From Diprion similis (Eukaryota > Arthropoda > Insecta > Hymenoptera > Diprionidae), in assembly GCF_021155765.1 (NCBI RefSeq), contig NC_060117.1, positions 10,382,001 through 10,446,000 on the forward strand: 64,000 nucleotides of DNA, written 5' to 3'. How positions within the stretch are numbered: position 1 is the first letter of the stretch; each line of letters begins with the position of its first letter. A model generated the notes under the pieces. That model saw only the letters and a list, made by a program, of their open reading frames with translations. It searched no databases and was not told the DNA's origin. Made by a program: the position numbers and the translations under genes. Positions 21,300-33,597 of the stretch are shown here, one piece after another.

Positions 21300-23430
21300 G
21301 GTGGTGAGAGGATACGAAACAAATTCTCTGATCACAAGAGATTTTTAAACTAACCGTTCAGAAAGTTTTCTTGGGTCGTAAAAACATTTGTCCAGTGGTT
21401 CAGAACTCAATTAACCCCTCCACCCTCTTCAAGGGATACATAAATGGTAATTTGTGCATTCGATTTTTTATCTGTAGACTTGATTTACGGATTATCACGA
21501 AAGAAATCATGGGTATCCGTTAGCCAAAGTCTTTTTTAAGTAAATCAATTTATATGCGGGGTCCACTTCCAAGGTCCCACAAGAAATTCATAAGTTGAAA
21601 GTTGTTATATTTCACAAGTTAATCAATATAACAAAAATTTTTTTTTATTATTTCATTACTCCAAGAATATGTTACTTACACGAATTGTTTTAAATTATTG
21701 TTAGTGGTGCGCCACGTCGAAAATGACGATTTTTACACTTTTTTGCCATTCTTTTACTATTTTCCATCATGTCATGAGATTTGCCTTTTCAATATTACTA
21801 CATCTAATATCCAGCCTCGCCACCCTGTATATTAAAGCTTTGAGTTGATGGAATGTCTTATTTTAGAGCTGAAAATAATAAGTTGCAACAATTTTTTATT
21901 TTCATTTTTCCAGTTCATCAATAAGTCAAAATCAGATTCACTGAATAAAATACACTAGTGATAATTATGACGGTCAGATATAGGGTTGAAAAAAGGTTAT
22001 ATTCTTCTATGAAACTCAATCGTGACTGCATATCATTACGGAATATGTTATTAAAGGCAAAAAGCAGTCACTATTTGGACAAATGTGTGAAAAAAATTGT
22101 TCTATGCTCGTATCCATAACTCTGTAAACATTCCCTGTAACTGAACACTTACAGTGAGGATAATAGCTTGTCCTCGTCACTGGATCCTATGAACTTTCCC
22201 AGGCTGTAATATATCCTAACCAAAAGAAATGCTTGGAGAATATCAGTCAGTTTTCCTAAGTTATCTGGAACATCCTGAAATCATAAGACTTCGAATAAAA
22301 TTAAGGCATATCGATCAAAAACGTACAGGTGTCATAAACATTACGACGAGAATGATGTTGTTGTCGACATAATCAAAACATACTGTTGCAGCTGTACAAA
22401 TGGTCTGCAACAATTGGATATTGCTCACATGTTGCTGCTCTTGTGTAAAATCTGTTTTATTTACTTATCGCGAATTGTTTGATGGATGCTAATGCTGATG
22501 AATTTATTTGATGTGAAAAATGTTCATCCTAAAGCTGATGAAGACAGTGACAGGACAAGATATCACCTACAACCAATATTTACAGAGTTATCGATGAGAG
22601 CATAACGCAATTTCTTTCACATATTTGTTCAAAATAGTGACTGCTAATTGCCATTAGTAACATACTCCGTAATGATATGCAGTCACAAACGGTTTTTGTA
22701 CAAGAATAATACCTTCTTTCAATCCCATATATTGGAATAATAATTATTACCAGTGTTATGTTTTCATCAGAGAACTTGACTTTCACTTGTTGATGAAATA
22801 AAAGGATGGAAATAAAAAATTGTGATGACTTATTTTTTTTAGCCTTAAAATGAGATATTGCATCAACTTAAAGCTCTCATATACAGGGTCGCAAAGCTGT
22901 ATATTAGGTACAGTAATATTGAGAATCTCGATATTCTATAGCTATTCAGACAGCTTTTTATAAGATATCTTGAAAAACAGTAAAAGAATGGCAAAAAGTG
23001 TAAAAGTCGTCATCCTCAATGTGGCGACCATTTACAAAAATCTATAATAATTTGTGCGTGAAACGAACACCTAAAGAAATAACATGACAAAATTTTTTTG
23101 TTACATTCAACAGTTACCAAAATATAATAATTCCGATTATTATAAACTGTTTTGGGAACCTTGGGAGTGGCCTCTCGCGCCCAAATTAATTTACAGAACT
23201 AGGTCTTTTGGTAATAAAGCTACAATTTCTTTTTAATTTGAATCCCTCAATCGAGTCTTGAAATAAGAAATCGTATGCATAAAATGTAATTTTTTTGCCT
23301 TCCAGAAGGTTGGACAGGGTTATCATGTTATGAACCGCTGGAGACATGTTTTTGTCATAGAAGAAGCATTTTGGAATAAATGGTCTGAAAATTCCGAAAC
23401 TGGGGTATTTGGCCCCTCTTCACCACGAAC
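21300..23430. repeat. Fold-back element 2 (about 2.1 kb imperfect palindrome)
   Basis: Left-arm blocks return inverted on the right: TACACTTTTTGCCATTCTTTTACT-like at 21735 pairs with 22985-23010; GTGACTGCATATCATTACGGA-like at 22021 pairs with about 22665; ATGCTCGT..TAACTCTGTAAA at 22104 pairs with 22585; and CTGAACCRCTGGAVA near 21395 pairs with 23330. The centre is near 22370. Arms diverge by substitutions and indels. No transposase or ORF is supported. It differs in sequence from fold-back 1 but has the same architecture and size. Confidence 0.75.
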
Positions 23431-24204
23431 ACTCTTTTAAAAATGTTTGTGAATATTTTCTCTTTGTCCTGAACGGATTCTTCCAACATTTTTTGAATTG
23501 TAGGATCAGCATTTTCAGAATTATACGGGGTCACACATCTCAAACAAACAAGACTAGATGGCAAAAACGTCACGCATGATCATTTTTTGATGTTTGTATG
23601 TCCAGAACAATTCATTGTGTTGGGTCGAGTGGATCTCATTTTGAAGCTCATGGAATTGCCATTCAAAACATGTATTATTTGCATTTCACTCCCCTGAAGG
23701 GGAGTAAACATACTATTACACGGGCAAAAATTAGAAGATCTTTGGGAACTTTTGTCTGAAATCTATTTATTTTATGTTATCAAATTTTGTACTATTCAAA
23801 AAAACATGTTTCGAGGTATCCTAACAATTTTTTTTCTAACCCTAATCGGTCACATCTCAGTAGAATCGCATAACGGTCAGACCTTGTGAGTTTCACCCCA
23901 GTTCCAAAAAAGTAATATTCTGCTTCAATAATGGGTTCCACAAATCAAAATAAAATTAAGTATTATTTAAGAATCGCAGAAAAAGCTCTCTCAGTTTTCC
24001 TATTCGAAATTGGCTGTCAAAATATTGTAAAACATTGGTAAATTTGAGGTAAAACGGAAAAAATTGAACGGAATTTTGATTATATTTTTAAAGACTTGAT
24101 TTCGAGCAAAAAAACTATAAAAGTCTATTCCCGAACTCTACGAGAAGTTTGAAAAATTTTTGGCGTGAATTTTATCCAGAGTGACCAATAAGGGTGAATG
24201 AACC
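23431..24204. other. No gene recognised
   Basis: AT-rich spacer between fold-backs 2 and 3, no supported feature. Confidence 0.35.
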
Positions 24205-27200
24205 TACCAGGACAATCTCTTGAAACTATGAAATCAACTGGGCATGTGAAAATTTTATCCGCTTTTTGCGCAGGCCAGCCACTCCGAGTTTCAGCTGTCA
24301 AACTCTGTTTCTGGCAGCGATGTAGTTTTTACGAATTTTTGAGGTTAGAATCTCAGGTAATTTAGGTAGTGACTCGGAAAGACTTGGGAAGCACTTGTCA
24401 TCGAGTCGAAAAGTAGCTTTTTCAAAGATCGGTCGGAATTTAATGCTAATGATCTTTGAAAATTCGTTTTATTCGATTAAAATAAGAAATCTGTTTAAAT
24501 GTTGGGGGCTTGGGAGAAACAAAGCAGGTCGGTGGGAACGCTTTATTCAGTCATTTTTATTTATTCATACAATGGAAATAACAATGAAATTTTTTTCTAC
24601 CAACAAGAAATACAGCTAAAATAACTGTTTCTCTGCTATTCACCTGTATCTGCTGCTCCTCTTCAATTCATCACGCGTACAGAGATCATTGTCACGTTTG
24701 TTGGTTGCTGGAAAAAGTTGTAAGTTTTGGGATTCCTTTCAATTTCAAATCGCGTTTCAACACATTAAGCTTTATGACTCTTGAAAATTAAAGACATTAA
24801 ACCTATAGTTCAAGGAATTTAAATATCTTACTATCTGTAAACAAACTGTGAATCTCTTTTTTCTCGAATTTAGTTGAACAAAATTTACCAATACCATGTA
24901 GTCAGTGTACTCGTTCCAATCAATAAATCATTGTTACTACTATTGAATATGTTCCAATAATTATCAGAGTTCATTTGACAAATTTTGGACTATGTGCGAT
25001 CAAATAAATGAAGGGAACTTAACAGTAAAATTGAAAATTCAGTAATATTTAATTTATTAAAATGATATCTGAATTTCATGTTAGTGCGGTTCGAAACAAA
25101 GAAAATCTAATTCGAAGAGCAAAACTCAGGAACATAGAAGTTGAAAATCAAGATTTTCAAAATGCGCCTTAACGCCACAATTAGCTTCAAAGACAACCAT
25201 GCTTAACAGTAAAGTTCAGAACAGTAATATGAAGTCATCGGATTCAGGATCATGTCCCTTGTTCCTTTAAAACGACTAAATATCTAATTTTCAACGAAGT
25301 TCATGAAAATACTTTCTCAAATAGTCTCCTAGTTACTGTTGTTTAGGAACAATACATTTAAACTTAAATCCGATACAATATCCTCTTCATAGTGATCCAA
25401 TCATCACCCTGTAACATGGATATTCGGCGAGAATTCTTGTGTCGCAGGATCCATTATGAAATTCTTGATTTTCAACTTGTGCCACTGGATAACTTCCGCA
25501 TGTCAGGTTCTACTTCGAATCTCAGGATGATATTTTATCGTTTCAGGCAGTGCTAGCATGGATTGTAAAAATTGTAATAAATAGAGATACTCAGAGACTG
25601 AATTAAAGTTTTCTGAATTATCAATCGAAAACTGTTAAAATTTGCTACCATTGGAGTTTGACGATGAATATCTTTGAAACGCTTAATTTGATAGACAAAT
25701 CATAACAGACCATTTTTGTAGAACAGTTAATGTCCTACAAAAATGTGGACTGCACATTTTATAAAAAATTTTTTTTAACGAGTTATAAAATTCATAAGCA
25801 AAACAGAAATTTGTCTTAAAATAATAAAACTTAAACCTTTGATATCTTTTGAACGGTGAAGTTTACGGAAAAATTATAGTAGACCTTTTTTGTAGAGCGT
25901 TCAATTTCCTACAAAAATATGAAAAGAGATATGTTTTAACGTACATTTAATAGAGAGATATAAATTTTCGTTTCTAATACTGAGGAATAAATGGAAAACT
26001 ATAAAGCGGAGAAACTTCCTATCAAAATTAAGAGCTCATATTAGGTGAGTATTTTTCAGAGGTAAATAGCAACCGATTTTTCAGAGTATAAAGTAAAAAA
26101 AAAAAATAGTTGGTTTTTTTTACCCACCCTAATGGATATTGCACCATAAAATGATGTTTGGGTTTTAAGCGATGACCAAATAAATCAATGAATAACTCAT
26201 GATGCTCTTCGACCCAACCAATAAGTGAATTACATACCGGGACCATCTCTAGAAACTAAACAGGAACTGCGCATGCGCCAAATGATTCAATTTCATTGGT
26301 CAGCGAAATTGCCCCGCGGAGTAATTTTCGTCAGCTAACCAAGGCGACCAACGTACACGAAATGTGACAAGGCTCTGAATATCTCGCGCGTAAAGTATCG
26401 TATTGAGGTTATGTTGATATTTATTCCTACTTATCGTGAATTTTCTCAGAAAAGTGTCATTCAGCAATACCGCAGTTGATATTAGAAGATATTTAATCGA
26501 CACAATAAAGGCGTCAATGGAGAAACAAATATCAAAAGCTACAGAAATTGGATCAGTTATTTATGTGGGACGGGGCCCGCGGCCCAGCATAGACGAGACT
26601 GAGCGGTCGCCCGAGAGTGGGGACGAGGACGAGTAGGGAGCCGGTTCACGGCAATCGACGCCGAGCCACCGTGGAAGACAGACATGCGTTAATCCAGTAT
26701 CTATTCTTTTCTGTATGTTTGAATAAAGTTTCTTTGTCAATTTTAATTCCTCATACCACTCGTCTCGTGTGTTGTTGGTTTGCCTCACATTCCTCAAGAC
26801 CCTACATTTATTGAAAGAAGAAATCTGAAATTAAATGTGGAACGTCATCAACGAGTGGGAGTCTAGACAAACTGAGGCAGGTAAGTAAAAATATTGTTTA
26901 TTTTAAACAGATTTTTTATTTACATAAAATTAAAAATAAATGGATTGTCCAAACCCAGTAGAAGGTTGCTCCAGAGTAGATTTGTTACAGTGCAGTGCTC
27001 CGGAAGTCAGTAATTAGTGCCGATGAACATGAAATATTAAAATAAAATCAGTAACAAGGAATAAAAGAAATAGTGTATCTTGAAACACAAAGCTTAGGAG
27101 TACAAAAAGTAGCAATTCGTTTTTCTGTCGCAATTTATTGAAAATTAGTGGTATCCAAATCAATTAGAAGCTCTTGTCTGATGATAATATCTTTTAATAT

Positions 27201-29150
27201 TTTCAGGTGGGAAACAACCATCATCGAAGCGAGACTAAAGTTGTCAGGCGTTAAAGCGTGTAAGTAAATTTCTGATGCTATGATATTTGCATACTACAAT
27301 ATTTTCACATGTATTTAATGATAAAATTCGTTTGTTCTGACAGACTTAAAGTTTCAAGTTTGGATAATAGGATGAAAATCATACCTTGCCTGATGGTCAA
27401 AACGTTTTGGTGGATAGGACCCTAGTTTCTCGATTGGTGCCACCGTTCCAACCATCGAACCTGGTTGTTCCGTTGTTCCATTAGACAACAGGTATCCGAA
27501 GGAATTTCTTCTGGTCATCGCCACCTTCTGAACATCAGTCGTGGCAAAATTGAAGAGCACGACACGCTACAGATCATAGTGTTTGAATATTCCATTATTT
27601 TAGATCTATCGAGCCAATAGTAATAAGTTTGTTATTCAACAATTGCTGCTAATTAATTTTACAGAGCAATCATTCCGTGCACCATTGTAATCCAAGCAGT
27701 ATTATTGGCCCGCATTATTTTTCAAATTTTATTATCAGCAGTTTTGATATTTTATTTTTCACTCTCTTGGTATTCAATTCAGATGAATAGTGTTTCAAGT
27801 GTTAAATCAGATTCCAAGGATGAATTTTGATGTGTAAACTGAATCAATCTCAATCTAAAAATGTTGGATAACTTCAGTTGAAAATGTTTTTAAAGTCAAT
27901 ATTAATCGACAGTATCATCTGACTAGCTAGTTGCAGCTATCATCCGTGCTTGAGCCTCGTTCAACCCCAGCAAGGTCTAAGGAATGCATTCACTTACTAG
28001 TACACGTTACAAATGATCACTTTGTTTACAATAGGACTTACTTGCTGGCTAACTTTTTGATGATGAATCTTTATCAGGGAGTTTTTCGGTAACTTATTGA
28101 AAGCTTGAAACCAGATTCAATTTTATACTTCAACAATGGTCCTTCATTGAAACTGAGAGTTTGTGAATCTCCATTTATTACAATTAATTCTGCATCCCAT
28201 GTTAACACTGTTCGAAACAAAAAATCTCATCCTAAGATTGGAAATGGAATCTGCAATGCAAAAGTTATCTAGTGGCACAAGTTAAAAACAAAGAACCTTA
28301 TAACGGTTTCTGCGACAGAGGGATTACTTTCGGATATTCATGTTACTGGATGATGTTCGGAGCACTATGAACAAGATATTGTATTGGATTTAGGTTTAAG
28401 TAAATATTTTCATGAACTTCAGTGAAAATTAGATATTCATTTGTTTCAAAGGAACAAGGGGTACAATGTTGAACCCGATAAGTCAATATTTTCATATGAA
28501 TGTTCTGAACATTACTCTAAAACATGATTATCCATAAAGTTAATTGTGACACTGAGGCACATTTTGAAAATGTTGATTTTTAACTTGTGTCACAGAATGT
28601 TTCTAAGTTTTACTCTTCGGATTAGATTTTTTTAGATTAGATTTGAAATTGAAAGAAACCGTAAGATCTACAACTTCCTTTTCCAACCAACAAAAGTGGC
28701 CGATGATCTCTGCATGTGTCATGAATTGAATGGGAAGAGAAGACATCAGCGAACAGCAGAGATGCTATTATTTTGGCTGTATTTTCTGTTGAAAGAAAAA
28801 AATTTCATTGTTATTCTTGATGTATGAAGTAATGAAAATGATTGAATAAATTGTCCCCACCTACCTGCTTCGGTTCTTCCAAGCACCCAACATTTGAACA
28901 GAGAGCATCAGCATTAAATTCCGACAGTTCTTTGAACAATCAATTTTCAATAACAAATGCTTCCCAAGCCTTTCCGAGTGACTATCTGAATGACTTGAGA
29001 TTCTAACCTCAAAAATGCATGTGAACTACATCGCCGACAGAAACAGAGTTTGACAGCAGGGTCTCGGGGTGGCCAGACTGCACGGACGGCGGATTTAAAT
29101 TCGCGCATGCGCAGTTCCTGTTTAGTTTCTAGAGATGGTCCCGGTATAAT
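24205..29150. repeat. Fold-back element 3 with long internal spacer
   Basis: The left arm (24205 to about 25640) and right arm (about 28100 to 29150) are inverted copies. Matches include AAACTCTGTTTCTG near 24299 with 29040; TGACTCGGAAAGACTTGGGAAGC-like at 24370 with 28960; the CAGCAGAGATGC-like region near 24640 with 28755; and the CAAGTTGTGCCACTGGATAA-like region at 25475 with 28265. The terminal block CCGGGACCATCTCTAGAAAC occurs near 29150 (minus), more diverged near 24208 (plus), and again inside the spacer at about 26240 (plus). The 2.4-kb spacer holds a solo LTR. The third terminal copy suggests nested or rearranged insertions of one family. Confidence 0.7.
26564..26806 (+). mobile_element. 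Solo LTR, 243 bp, with TTTA target duplication
   Basis: It starts TGTGGGACGGGG and ends AAGACCCTACA. TTTA immediately precedes (26560-26563) and follows (26807-26810), the 4-bp duplication expected of a Ty3/Gypsy-type integration. It contains AATAAA at about 26722 followed by a T-rich tail, consistent with an LTR polyadenylation site. There is no internal retroviral sequence, so it is the product of LTR-LTR recombination. Confidence 0.8.
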
Positions 29151-30559
29151 CGGGCCATGTTGCAAATTCATAACTTTGGTATAATTTTAGAAAATCAAGG
29201 TTTGTACCTCGTTTGTTTTCAATTGTTTTGTTATTAGGTATTTGAGGATATCCACCGTTGGTTGTTTATTGCGATTGGATTCAAATTCAGTTTATTACAA
29301 TATCCCTCCGCCATTCAATGTAATAACATTTGAATTTAACTCAATTATATGAAATTTTGTTCCAAATTGATGGCTCGGTATGTTTGCTTGGTATGACCCA
29401 GAACTTATGTGTGGATTACCCCTATGTATACCTGCAGTTAATATTTCACATACTTTATCAATGCTACACGTACAGAGTGGTCTTTATTTAGTGTGTTTAC
29501 GATTTTTTTGCCGTTCCATCCTCCAAATCAACTTCAAATATAATTGAAAAAATATTACCTAATTTTTTCAGATTCTTACCTTAACTCTAAGATAGTCCGC
29601 TTTGTGGTCCAAGTTTCTTACGGAAATAACATTTAAAATTTTTTTTTTCTCAGTATAACAACCTCATGATTTCATAAGCTTCACGTGATTTCAAACGATT
29701 TTGCAAACTTGTTGGCGATATATAACACTTGTAAATATTTTATTTCGAATACAAAAGACATCAGTAGATTCTAAATGTGACAAGATTTTGTAGACTCCAA
29801 ACAATTTGAACAATTTGATGAGAATATAAATAATTGGAAGCTCTTTACAGTGTATTTGTTTCGTTTGGGTATTAGGTATTTCCTAGTACTTGTATCTTTT
29901 GATTTACCAATTTATCAAGGATGATGATGATGAAATTAGTGACATTTTAACAATGTATACTTAAGAAAGCCTGCTACTGTGCACCTTTATTTAGGAATGT
30001 CCGACATTTAGGGAACTATTATGAACAAAGTAAACCTTCATTTTGACAGGCCAACTTCATAAAAGTCAATTTCAAATCAAATTATCTTCTGATGATTTGT
30101 TAGTCTGACACTTCGCTACATTAACATTACTAATTCCAGTTTGATTACCAAATAGGGTGTTATACTGTGTAATGCAGTATTGCTACTTCAAATGAAGCTG
30201 AACGTAGCAGCTGAAGTTGGCAGTCAAATGTGTTCAAGTTTTTTTTAAATAAAATAATGTAGTTCAATTTTATCCTCATGATGCTATAAAAATATCGTGA
30301 GTTTTAGTTATTTCACCACATTTCAATTTTCATATTTCACTACCTTATTTGAATGAACATCAAAATGTTAAATTCATGCTGTTAGCTACAGCCTTGTGTA
30401 CTGCGATAGCCGAACCAGATATACATGGTTGAGAGGTATCATTTCGAAAGAGGTGACGATCCACACAGAAATTCACAAGTTCTCAGTGGGGAATTCACCA
30501 TATTTCATGGGTGTTCGAGTCTATCAATCAAACCGGTTAGTTCATATCCTAATTTTACC
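29151..30559. other. No gene recognised
   Basis: AT-rich, no supported frame. A short GATGATGATGA run is at about 29920. Confidence 0.35.
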
Positions 30560-31535
30560 AAGCACAATTTCTGTCACAAACGTGTTAGTAAGAACAACGG
30601 AAGTATCTGTAATAAAAAGGGAGAACAACAATCACATACAAAACGGAAAACATTCAATTAATCATGCATTTGTACTACAGTCATATGTTTATCAAGTCTA
30701 TAGTTTGTTTCATATAGTAACAAGTGGTTTGTTAGTAATAGTGTAATGCCGAATGCATACCGCCTGTTGCTGGAAGGCGAATGGTTCTGATGAGTAGGTA
30801 CATGAAGTTAGTAATTGGTGTGTCAACAAAAGTCGGTTCGAAGAGTTAAGTGATACCAGAGTACCATTTTCCAAGTGGCTGCCCTTTTGTGTTGGGATGT
30901 AGTTGCCACCGTGCAATGTTATTAATGGGTTCAACAGATCAATGGTTGGGCAAGAATGGGCCAGGTGACTGTGAAACATAAAATAAAAAGCAATCAGGAT
31001 TTCATTATGTACGTAGTTCAAACATAGGAAATGATTATAGCTTGATTTTTCTTGTCGTTAAGACTGAGAGTGATTTCTGTGACGAGTGTGTTAGTAATAA
31101 CAATGTTACTGTCTGAATGAAACATAAAGAACAACAATGACATACAAGACTAACAACATTCAACTACTCATGCTGTCACGATACAATTTGTGTATATGAA
31201 GTTCACAGTTTATTACATATGGTAAAAGGTGGTCTATTATTAATAGTATTGTGGTCAGTGCATACCGCTTATTGCTGGAAAGTCAATAGTGCTGATGAAT
31301 AGGTAGATGAAGTTAGTGATTGGCAAGTTGAGGAAAGCCGGCTCGAGAAAATAAGTGAAACATAGAGTGCCAATTTCCGAGTAGCTGCCCTTTTGTGTTA
31401 GGACGTAGTGATGCCACAGCGTAATGTTGGTGCGTTTAACAGATCAACACTCGGATAAGAATAGGACAGATGACTGTAAAACATAAAACGAAAAACAATT
31501 AGGGTTATATTATGTATATAGTTGAAACAATAGAA
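30560..31535 (+). repeat. Diverged tandem duplication, unit about 506 bp
   Basis: Two units in direct order, about 30560-31040 and 31070-31535. Shared anchors in the same order are GTGTTAGTAA.AACAA, AACAACAATCACATACAA-like, TGCATACCGC.T.TTGCTGGAA, GTAGCTGCCCTTTTGTGTT-like and AACATAAAA.RAAAA.CAAT. Identity is moderate, so the duplication is old. Frames across it are not conserved between units, which argues against a protein-coding repeat. Confidence 0.7.
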
Positions 31536-32849
31536 ACGACGTTAGTCTACTATATGAGGCTAGTATATTTTACATGGTTTACTAAATATTGTACATACTC
31601 AAAGGTGCAAAGTGACGATTTTTCTCACATAAGAATCGTTACAGCATCATTATTAACTTCATTCTTATCTTATCATTGCGTTTGTTCACATCGTAGAAGG
31701 TTAGGTGATTCGGTCAATATGAAAATGTATAGCAAACTGTTGACTTCGTTATTGACAGATGTATATTGGTCTTCTTAGTGAGTAGATAGTCGTGCTGGCC
31801 AACAGATAAGTAAAGTAGATGCTTAGAACTTTGATGACAATCTGCTTGTTTCAATAAGATATGTAGAGTGTTGAGTTTTGCACAGCTGTCAGTTACGTAC
31901 TCTTTGGAATGTCGGCTTGCTGGAGTGTAATATTTGTTATAGGTTCCAGGCGTACGAATGATTGTCAAATAAACGAAACAACAAACAAGCAAGGAAAACA
32001 CACACAGGAGGACACTGAATGAAAGTAATGTATTGTACAAATACGGACAAAACATACAATTTAATAAACAAAAAAGTTATGCAATTGATAGAGAAGAGGT
32101 TAAGGCTAAGCTATTAATATAAAATGTTCTGTACATAAATATATATTCTAATCTAATGTGAATTAACGAAGTAACATACCGTTTGATTTGATTGAAGCAT
32201 CGTGAGTATTTTTCCAATAGCTTTTGTCAGCATTGTTTTATCTGAGATTCATGACGAGCGAACTCTGTTTGTTACTCAAGCTGTCTGCTGAATGTGCATC
32301 TTATTGCAGAATATCTCATCTTTTCTTTGGTTCGATTCTGATTTCTTACACCTACCTCGGACGATCCGTTTCGTAAAATTACAAGAGCCCGTAAAGCAGA
32401 TGCCATTAATAATCACTGATTCACTCACTCACTTATCTCATAAGACCATGGGCATGACCCATTTTCACGAACTTTGCAAATTGATTTCGAGATTCGATAA
32501 CATAAGAATAAATAAATAATAATTTGTCCTAAATATTACGAATAACGGCGTGACAGCGTCATGAGGCGGCCATTTTGGTTACTAAACGGTTCGCAGCGTG
32601 GGCAGTGCCATCTAACTGTTGCATTATTAATTAAATTAATAATTGCCTTACCCAGCGGCCATTTTTTTATTATCTTTTATGGACCCACTTCGCAACTTTA
32701 TGATATTATATCGACCGAATACGGATTCAGATTTATATCAAAATCAATAGGGGGCGAGATTTCGATGCCAAAATGCTGTGTTTAAAATTTGAAGTCGATT
32801 TATACACGCGTTCGGGCGGAATCCTGTCTACAAGGCGCTCTGGCGTGGA
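31536..32849. other. No gene recognised
   Basis: AT-rich. Frames at 31714-32055 minus (113 codons) and 32292-32519 plus show no domain or splice support. Confidence 0.35.
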
Positions 32850-32873
32850 GAAGAAGAAGAAGAAGAAGAAAAA
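32850..32873 (+). repeat. (GAA)n microsatellite
   Basis: Eight uninterrupted or nearly uninterrupted GAA units. Confidence 0.9.
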
Positions 32874-33059
32874 TAATTCTCATTTTCATCATCTTTGACA
32901 GCTAATATTGCGGAAGCCACATGACATATTTTGATCGGACTTTCACACTAAGGTTATATCGGCCGGAAGTACCAGCCGTGTGAGTCTCGTTTAAAAATAT
33001 TCACGCGTTCCTGAGATACGACGATATGCTTATACACGCGAATATAGGGAAGTAGTTAG

Positions 33060-33345
33060 GCCGGGTAAATAATTCCCGGCTAGCTTTCGCCTTTTATATA
33101 TCTTGGCGGCGATTCGCTACCGCGAATCTAGATTTGTACTGAAGGTCAGTCTCCTGCGTGGCTCCCGTGCGTTGTGCGCGAACGAACCTCACTCGATCAA
33201 GTGAGCTGCTGTCCGGCAGGAAGTCGCTGGCGGGCGACGTCACGGGAGCAGCTCTATCACAGACGTTCCGTGTGCGAGGAAGCCGGGTGGGGGGCGCGCC
33301 AGGTCGGGCCGGCAATGCCGCCAACCTGACAATTATTCGATAAAT
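33060..33345. other. GC-rich patch
   Basis: A CpG-containing patch with overlapping 60-76 codon frames on both strands and no recognisable domain. It lies just beyond the last detected SAM-gene exon. It could be a promoter/first exon of another transcript or retroelement remnant; not decidable here. Confidence 0.3.
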
Positions 33346-33597
33346 AGTTTTCTAATGGCCGCAACAAATTGTTTGCTGGAACGTCAAACGAAACACGTTT
33401 GTCATCAATAATTACCTGACTCGAATGAATCTTCATTTCATTCTAAATTTCTACATGCGGAGTGCCATTCCATAATCTTGCAGGTATATACTTTCAAAAC
33501 AAAAAATTGTGACCTAAAATGTGTGTTTCTCTCAAATTTAAAAAATTTCGACACTCAAGGAATAGATCACAAAAACCGTATCATGGCATACATTTAC

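Noticed and set aside
29900-29940. GATGATGATGA run
   Set aside because: Too short to be a meaningful microsatellite or coding repeat.
33094-33343. Pair of overlapping GC-rich frames
   Set aside because: Opposite-strand overlap in a CpG-rich patch, no domain, no splice support.
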